Shown here piece after piece: positions 57,666-64,000 of a stretch of 64,000 nt of DNA. The position numbers and the translations under genes were made by a program. Each line of letters begins with the position of its first letter. Position 1 is the first letter of the stretch. This DNA is from Flaccisagitta enflata (taxonomy: Eukaryota > Chaetognatha > Sagittoidea > Aphragmophora). Below the pieces are notes generated by a model. The model ran no database searches. It saw only the letters and a program-made list of their open reading frames with translations, and had not been told where the DNA came from. The stretch lies in NCBI GenBank assembly GCA_965153355.1, contig OZ231127.1, positions 62,248,001 through 62,312,000 of the forward strand. Reading direction: 5' to 3'.

Positions 57666-59718
57666 TTTTTAGTCGCGTGCACGCGACTCTACAACCCGCT
57701 CCGTCGGTCGGTCGGTCTGTTGGTCGGTCCGTAACACTTTGCTTTTTTGCGTCTTTTTGGGTCGTCTGGAGTTATTTTGAGTCATTTTTTTGTTGTTTTT
57801 GGGAATTATTGGTTGCTTTTAGTAATTTTTGGTCATTTTTGGTCATTTTGGTCATTTTGGTCATTTTGGTCATTTTGGTCATTTTGGTCATTTTGGTCAT
57901 TTTGGTCAATTTGGTCATTTTTGGTCATTTTATATCAATTTTGGTCATTTTTGGTCATTTTTGGTCATTTTTGGTCATTTTTGGTCATTTTTGGTCATTT
58001 TTGGTCATTTTTGGTCATTTTTGGTCATTTTTGGTCATTTTTGGTCATTTTGGTCATTTTGGTCATTTTGGTCATTTTGGTCATTTTTGGTCATTTTTGG
58101 TCATTTTTGGTCATTTTGGTCATTTTTGGTCATTTTTGGTCATTTTGGTCATTTTTGGTCATTTTTGGTCATTTTTGGTCATTTTTGGTCATTTTTGGTC
58201 ATTTTTGGTCATTTTTGGTCATTTTGGTCATTTTTGGTCATTTTTGGTCATTTTTGGTCATTTTGGTCATTTTGGTCATTTTGGTCATTTTGGTCATTTT
58301 TGGTCCTTTTTGGTCCTTTTTGGTCATTTTTGGTCATTTTTGATCAATTTCGGTCATTTTGTCATTTTGGTCATATTTGGTCATATTTGGTCATTTTTGG
58401 TCATTTTGATCATATTTGGTCATTTTTGGTCATTTTTGTTCATTTTTGGTCATTTTGGTCATTTTTGCTCATTTTGCTCATTTTTGGTCATTTTTGGTCA
58501 TTTTTGGTCATTTTGGTCATTTTTTTTCATTTATGCTACTTTTTGGTCATTTTTGGTCATTTTGGTCAAAATTGGTCAAATTTGGTCATTTTTGGTCATT
58601 TTTGGTCATTTTTGGTCATTTTTGGTCATTTTTGGTCATTTTGGTCATTTTGGTCATCTTTGGTCATTTTTGGTCATTTTGGTCATTTTGGTCATTTTTG
58701 GTCATCTTTGGTCATTTTGGTCATTTTTGTTCATTTTTGGTCATTCTTGGTCATTTTTGGTCATTTTGGTCATATTTGGTCATATTTGGTCATTTTTGGT
58801 CATTTTTGGTCATTTTTGGTCATTTTTGGTCATTTTTGGTCATTTTTGGTCATTTTGGTCATTTTTGGTCATTTTTGGTCATTTTTGGTCATTTCGGTCA
58901 TTTTGGTCATAGTTGGTCATTTTTGGTCATTTTTGGTCATTTTGGTCATTTTGGTCATTTTCGGTCATCTTTCATCATTTTTGGTCATTTTTGGTTTAAA
59001 TCTATTGGTTTAAGTCTGCTGGTCTAATGGTTTAAGTCTGCTGGTTTAAGTCTGCTGGTTAAAATGGTATTAAAGATAAGTATGGTTTAAGTTTAGTTTA
59101 AGTCTGGTTCAAGTCTGGTTTAAGTATGGTTTCAGTCTGGTTTAAGTCTGGTTTTCGTCTGGTTTAAGTCTGGTTTAAGACTGGTTTGTATCTGATCTAT
59201 GTCTGGTTTAGGTCTGGGTTAGGTCTGGTTTAGGTCTGGTCTATGTCTGTTTTTTGTCTGGTTTATGTTTGATTTAGGTCTGATTTAGGTCTGGTTTTGG
59301 TCTGGTTTTGGTCTGGTTTTGGTCTGGTTTGAGTCTGGTTTGAGTCTGGTTTGAGCCTGGTTTGAGCCTGGTTTGAGCCTGGTTTTGGTCTGGTTTAAGT
59401 CTGGTTTGAGTCTGGTTTGAGTCTGGTTTGAGTCTGGTTTGAGTCTGGTTTGAGTCTGGCTTAAATCTGGTTTATGTCTGGTTTATGTCTGGTTTATGTC
59501 TGATTTCAGTCTGGTTTAATTCTGGTTTGAGTCTGGTTTGAGTCTGGTTTGAGTCTGGTTTGAGTCTGGTTTGAGTCTGGTTTGAGTCTGGTTTGAGTCT
59601 GGTTTGGGTCTGTTTTGGGTTGCGTTTAAGTCTGATTTTCAATAAAAAGATACAATAAGGAGTCAGGTAAGTTCAGTTATTTTTGTCCTGCACGCGACTT
59701 ATAGGTGTTGGCCTTGTT
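57666..59718 (+). mobile_element. Long palindrome-ended element carrying a 1.2-kb TGGTCATTTT array (copy 3)
   Basis: Start TTTTTAGTCGCGTGCACGCG, GTCGGTCGGTCGGTC tract. Then about 1,160 bp of TTTGGTCATTT units (10-11 bp period, 57828-58994), a few GTCTGCTGGTTTAA units, an 11-bp GTCTGGTTTGA array (59095-59630), and the shared end module with CAATAAAAAGATACAATAAG and CTGCACGCGACTTATAGG. All long Phe/Gly/His/Trp/Ser frames here are repeat translations. Confidence 0.93.
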
Positions 59719-59808
59719 TACTCACATGTTACGTGACTCTACAACCTGCTATGTCTGTCCATCTGTCCGTCTGTCCATTAGTTGGTTGGTTGGATGGTCA
59801 TCTTTTTG
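59719..59808 (+). mobile_element. Truncated palindrome-family start
   Basis: CACATGTTACGTGACTCTAC, then a GTCTGTCCATCTGTCC tract, running into the GGCAGTGGCCCC hairpin. Another truncated start (TTAGTCGCATGCTACGTGAC) is at 60420-60494, joined to the same module. Confidence 0.75.
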
Positions 59809-60231
59809 GGCAGTGGCCCCGAAGGGGTCGATGACCTATGCCTTCACACAGGGGAATTTTCTCCTCCTCCTCCTTCTTCTCCTTCTCCGTACCCCCCCCC
59901 CACCTCCAGGCCCATATCTCAGCCTAGAAGCCCATATCCCAGCCTCAAGGCCCAAATCCCAGTCTTGAGGCCCACATCCCAGTCTTGAGGTCCAAATCCC
60001 AATTTCAAGGCCCAAATCCCATCTTAAAGCCAAAATCCTTCTTTGGGGCCCAAATTCTGGCTTCGAGGGATTTGGGCCTCAAGACTGGGATTTGGGCCTC
60101 GAGGCTGGGATATGGGCTTCTAGGCTGAGATATGGGCCTGGAGGTGGGGGGGAGGAGGAGGAGGAGGAGGAAGAGGAGAAAATTCCCTTGTGTGAAAGCA
60201 TAGGTCATCGACCCCTTTGGGGCCGCTGCTG
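59809..60231. repeat. Large inverted repeat (hairpin) with about 167-bp arms
   Basis: The left arm (GGGCAGTGGCCCCGAAGGGG, TCGATGACCTATGCCTTCAC, TCCTCC run, CACCTCCAGGCCCATATCTC, AGCCTAGAAGCCCATATCCC...) is mirrored by the right arm ending ...GTCATCGACCCCTTTGGGGC. The spacer of about 88 bp is made of the same AGGCCCAAATCCC units. Both arms end in the GGCAGCGGCCCC module. Confidence 0.92.
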
Positions 60232-60494
60232 CTCCCCCCTCAACTTCAACCACAACCTACTAAGGCAGGGCACAGGTACCGCTGACCATCTAACGCTTTT
60301 GCGACTATTTTGGCCTGAAGAGCAGATTTACGGTCAGGTGGCAGGCCTGAGGCTCAAAGGGCAGATTTGAGGTCTTGAAAGCTGATTTGAGGCCTGGAGG
60401 GCTGATTTGAGGACTTGTTTTTTAGTCGCATGCTACGTGACTCTACAACCTGCTATGTCTGTCCATCAGCTGGTTGGTTGGTTGGTCCCCTTTT

Positions 60495-60940
60495 TTGGGC
60501 AGCAGCACCAAAGGGGACAAAGTCCTGTAGAACACAGGGGGATGTGTGTTCCTTCATCTGATTGTTCTTCAATTTGATTGTCCCCCCCCTATGGCAACTC
60601 AGACCTCAAATTAGGCCTCTCAGGCCTCAAATCAGACCTATAAGGCCTCAAATCAGGTCTCTAGGGCCTCATGTCAGCCCTCTCAGGCCTCAAATCCAGC
60701 ATTTCAGACCTCTTATACCTCAACTCAGCCTTCACAGGACTCAAATCAGCCCTCACAGACCTCAAATCAGGCCTTGGGTCTCAAATGAGCCCACTCAGGC
60801 TTCAAATCAACCCAAAGGCAGTAAATGGTCAGCAGTACCCGTGCCCTGCTTGAGTAGCATGTGATTTAAGTTGAGGGGGAGCAGGGCAGTGGCCCCAAAG
60901 GGGACAAAGTCCTGTAGAACACAGGGGAAATCTGTCTGTC
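60495..60940 (+). repeat. GGCAGCGGCCCC family modules and GGCCTCAAATCAG minisatellite
   Basis: A diverged module (GGGCAGCAGCACCAAAGGGG) at 60497, degenerate CTCAGGCCTCAAATCAGCC units (60590-60810), then a second module CAGTACCCGTGCCCTGC... GGGCAGTGGCCCCAAAGGGG at 60832-60935. Confidence 0.75.
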
Positions 60941-61239
60941 CGTCCATCAGCCATATGGACCAAATCTAAGCAAAATGGCCCAAATCTAAGCAAAATGGCC
61001 CAAATCGAAGCAAAATGGCTCAAACCTGGTCAGAATCTAGGTATCAAAGGCCACAACATAGGTCTAAGGGGCCAAAATGATGGACCTCAGGCCAAAATTG
61101 GGGTTTACTAGCTAGATTTGGGCCATTTTGCCTGAATTTGAGCCATTATACTAGGATTTGGGCTATTTTGCAGAATTTGGGTCAGAATAGGCCCAAAGGA
61201 GGAAGCCCTGAAGATGAGGTGAGGGGATGGGCGGATGTA

Positions 61240-62046
61240 CGGATGGACAGACACATATACCCTGTTTTCAAAAGCGACTGCAACTAGCAAAACCTTTATT
61301 GTGCCTAAAGTATTCACATTTGGACATCCAGATTTGTTTTATCTAAAAGCAAATAACCTACCATTTATTCATGCAAAATTTCATAGCAGTGGCTCCTAGT
61401 AATTTGGCTTTCACACAATTTCGAAATTTTGTGAATTTTGATGATGTTTTACTTAAAAATGTCATTTTTTCAGAAATTTGCTTGAATAAACTTGTAATTT
61501 TTTAAAAAATTGAGCTAAAATGACCAAATTGGTCATAAATGGATATTAATTGACCCCTCCCTTGCATCTATTTTAATTTCTCATGATTTTTAAAAAAAAT
61601 AGAAGCCTTTTATGACATTTGATGAATAAAAAACCTTTTAAAACTTCAAAAAATGGAGGAAAAAATCAGATTTGCAATATGAATATCACAAATTTGATTG
61701 GTTTTCCTGAGAGACATAAACTAAGGCCATTATCTTTAATTCAAGACCAATCTGGCTATTTTAATTCGATTCACAGAGAAATGACGTTATCTTAAAGGTA
61801 TGAGGGTCATGCAATCAAATTTTTGAGAAGCCTCTCATGGGGCTTACTACATTTTTACTCAAAATATTGTGGAAGCCAAACTACAGGAGCCACTGCTATG
61901 AAATTTTGCTTAAATAAATGGTAGGTCATGTGCTTATAGACAAAACCAATCTAGATATCCAAATGTGAATACTCTAGGCAGGATAAAGGTTTTGCTGGTT
62001 GCAGTTGCTTTTGAAAACAGGGTATATGGATGGATGGACAGATTCT
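61240..62046. repeat. Inverted repeat with about 200-bp arms
   Basis: The left arm from ATACCCTGTTTTCAAAAGCG (61257) through AACCTACCATTTATTCATGC matches the reverse complement of the right arm ending GCTTTTGAAAACAGGGTATA (62029). The central 61480-61800 is AT-rich. A related single arm is at about 50690-50820. Confidence 0.8.
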
Positions 62047-62740
62047 TCCTGTGTTCTACAGGACTTCGTCCCCTTTGGGGCCGCTGCCCAAAAAACCTTC
62101 TCAGGCTTCAAATTTGCCCCCTCAGCCCTCAGTTCATAAATGGATGGACGGGCCGCTTCCCTGCTACCCCCACTTAGATTCACAATCATGAAAAGCAGGG
62201 TAAGGGGTATTGCTGACCACATATTGCCCTTGAGCGACTGGTTTGGCCTGAAGAGCAGTTTTGAGGTCAGGTGTCAGGCTTGAGGCCTAAAGGGCAGATT
62301 TGAGGTATTGGAAGCTGATTTGAAGCCTGGAGGTCTTGAAAGCAGATATGAGGTCTGGAAAGCTGATTTGAGGACAAGATCTCTTTTATTACCCTGTAAG
62401 AAGCGGTTGACGAGGTGCTGGAGCATACCGATTATCTGAAGCGCTCATCCAGGCAATTACAACATACAAACAGATACCGATCCATGGAACTGTATCACTT
62501 TCATGCAAAAAACAAAAGAATCTGACAAGGCGCCTTCAAGAGTAAAGAAGATGCAGTTGACGACCCATTCCAGCATACCCTCCAGTAGGGACTGGAAATT
62601 GTCAGACCAAGCAACCAAATTGTTCAAAAGCTAATTATTTTATACATTAATATCAATTTTAAGGGTCTCCACAGACATTAATCATCAGAGTGACTCCTTT
62701 ATGCTCAAAACTGATTTGCATCTTCAATACCTTGGGTGGA
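62040..62740. other. Reverse GGCAGCGGCCCC module, then empty sequence
   Basis: 62050-62225 carries CTGTGTTCTACAGGACTTCG, GGGGCCGCTGCCC and GGTATTGCTGACCAC. 62260-62380 has GAGG-rich degenerate units. 62380-62740 holds nothing recognisable. Confidence 0.6.
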
Positions 62741-62766
62741 GAGGGCGATAGACGAAAATATTACAG

Positions 62767-62890
62767 CTAAAAATATTTCGCGACGGTTTTCCGGCATTCA
62801 GCACACAATTTCAAGGTGGAATGAAAAACAATTGGACGATGGTCTGTTTGTAAATGTATTTCCCATTAATTACGAATCGTGAACCGTGGT
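62767..62890 (+). pseudogene. Damaged copy of the exon at 49927-50067
   Basis: After the same acceptor (GACGAAAATATTACAG) the frame reads NISRRFSGIQHTI, then DDGLFVNVFPINYES and hits TGA where the other copy has TGG (Trp). The shared intronic acceptor shows a genomic duplication and not a spliced retrocopy. Relative to its twin it is on the opposite strand. Confidence 0.7.
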
Positions 62891-63069
62891 ACTTCTGCCT
62901 TTCAAGTTGCGTTTGCTTTTGTTACGATAAACGCCTCCTTTAGTGCTTTTTTTTTGTGAGTCAAGATGTGGAGAATTGAAATTGTGTTTGCACATAAATT
63001 GTGGCTTTCACTTCGTAGTACAATCGAAAAGGATGAAAGATAAAAAAAATCTTGGGTGTATGGGTCCGC

Positions 63070-63262
63070 GACTGGGGTCAAACGGCATTGTCAAACAGCA
63101 TTGTCAAACGGCGTTGTCAAACGGCATTGCAAAATGGCGTTGTCAAACGGCGTTGCCGAACGGCGTTGTCAAAAGGCGTTGTCAAAAGGCGTTGTCAAAC
63201 CGCGTTGTCAAATGGCGTTGTCAAACAGCGTTGTCAAACGGCGTTGCAATACGGCGTTGCCA
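63070..63262. repeat. 13-bp minisatellite GTCAAACGGCGTT
   Basis: About 15 units of GTCAAACGGCGTT and variants. Same period and a shared GTCAA-X-CGG core as the array at 39495-39845. Confidence 0.92.
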
Positions 63263-63265
63263 TAC

Positions 63266-63620
63266 GGCTGGTAGGCTGGTTTGGCTAGTTTGGCCAGTTA
63301 GCATGCTAAAATCTTTACAAATCAAATACATATGTTGAGTCCTTCCATTTACAGACTACATACAAAATTTTAACCAAATTGGTTGAAAAATGTCAAAGTT
63401 ATGCACGTTTTTCAATTTTAGGCTGGTAGGCTGGTTGGGTGGTTGACTGGTTTAGCCCAATAGCATGCTAAAATCTTTACATATCAAATACATATGTTGA
63501 GTCCTTCCATCTAAAGACTACATACCAAGTTTTATCCAAAATTGGTTGAAAAATGCCAAAGTTATGCACATTTTTCACTTTTAGGCTGGTAGGCTGATTG
63601 GGCCGGTTTGGTGAGTCGGA
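63266..63620. repeat. Tandem repeat of about 155-163 bp, just over two units
   Basis: GGCTGGTAGGCTG recurs at 63266, 63421 and 63584; units share ATGCTAAAATCTTTACA and ACATATGTTGAGTCCTTCCA. Confidence 0.88.
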
Positions 63621-63678
63621 TCATAACATACGCTTAGGCTGCAAAGCGGCTTACCTGAATACAACTTCCCTCCAAATA

Positions 63679-63679
63679 T

Positions 63680-63727
<48 letters not shown>
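63679..63727. repeat. (GACAAC)n microsatellite
   Basis: About eight ACAACG hexamer units. Confidence 0.9.
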
Positions 63728-63854
63728 ACCCACCCGCCTCGAATTATAGTCCGCGTCGGAATGTTATTCCGTCGCGGACAAAAAACACGAAGAAAACTCG
63801 AGAAGCCATGCAACAACATCTCCATGACTCTATCGACAAACGAGGGGGAAGGAA

Positions 63855-63950
63855 ACAAGGCCGGATAAGCAGTCGCTGGCGGGTGCAGTGGCATTAATGC
63901 GGTTGGCAGGGGTAGTATGTGGGTGGGCGGGGCAGAAGTGTGGCTGGGCA
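63855..63950 (-). mobile_element. Start of a palindrome-family copy, truncated
   Basis: AACAAGGCCGGATAAGCAGT, then CGCTGGCGGGTGCAGTGG and GGGTGGGCGGGGCAG; the rest of the element is missing or beyond recognition. Confidence 0.55.
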
Positions 63951-64000
63951 GGGGCAGTAATGCTCAGAAATCACTAGTTCAGCTGATTTAGCGTCATCCA

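Noticed and set aside
57641-59027. Long overlapping plus-strand frames (up to 423 codons) rich in Phe, Gly, His, Ser, Trp
   Set aside because: Pure translation of the TTTGGTCATTT minisatellite in three frames; no start context, splice site or non-repeat domain.
62943-63338. Cys/Lys/Asn repeat frame of 131 codons
   Set aside because: Comes from the 13-bp GTCAAACGGCGTT array.

Overview
This 64 kb window looks like intron-rich, gene-poor invertebrate animal DNA. The grounds are spliced exons with metazoan-type domains (an EGF-like module, membrane spans with long low-complexity tails), an ORF1+ORF2 non-LTR retrotransposon of the CR1/L2 kind, hAT-type and Tc1/mariner-type miniature transposons with proper target-site duplications, and very many long microsatellites. 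I cannot place the organism below 'metazoan, probably invertebrate'. No rRNA, tRNA or CRISPR array was recognised. Nearly all long open frames in the window are translations of simple repeats.

Genes. All convincing host exons lie on the minus strand. (1) Four exons at 8469-8391, 7186-6983, 3311-3002 and 440-1 have clean splice sites and compatible phases at every junction. They encode a transmembrane helix, a basic stop-transfer and a long Gly/Ser/Gln/Pro-rich cytoplasmic tail that runs off the left edge. A Pro/Ser-rich exon at 31833-31498 fits in phase as the stalk before the helix. (2) Exons at 47444-47334 and 46925-45851 encode an acidic segment and an EGF-like module followed by poly-Asp, poly-Asn and poly-Ser tracts. 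(3) A two-exon frame at 48915-48230 encodes a 147-residue single-pass membrane protein whose helix is split by a 245-bp intron. (4) An exon at 50067-49927 has a second, damaged copy at 62767-62890 on the other strand. Several acceptors use (CT)n microsatellites as their polypyrimidine tract.

Mobile DNA. The only autonomous-looking element is the plus-strand retrotransposon at 20377-25489. It sits between two (CT)n tracts, and its ORF1 (coiled coil plus SGNH/GDSL-type domain) and ORF2 (AP-like endonuclease, reverse transcriptase, zinc knuckle) share one reading frame split by a single TGA. Non-autonomous elements include hAT-type MITEs (11129-11264, 32651-32968, 54210-54526) and TA-flanked MITEs (10178-10777, 29760-29920, 56860-57270, about 17064-17979).

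The dominant and most unusual component is an interspersed family with more than fifteen copies here. Each starts with a short palindrome after TTTTTAG, carries a GTCC/GTCG-rich tract, and ends near CCTTGTT. A third copy of the palindrome arm lies near the far end. The arm sequence differs between subfamilies, but the distant copy changes with it so that complementarity is kept. Three long members (27786-29644, 51947-53463, 57666-59718) enclose kilobase-scale minisatellites between conserved end modules.

Other repeats are a 319-bp tandem duplication, a 79-bp satellite, 13-bp minisatellites, long hairpins, and microsatellites that together occupy a large share of the window.
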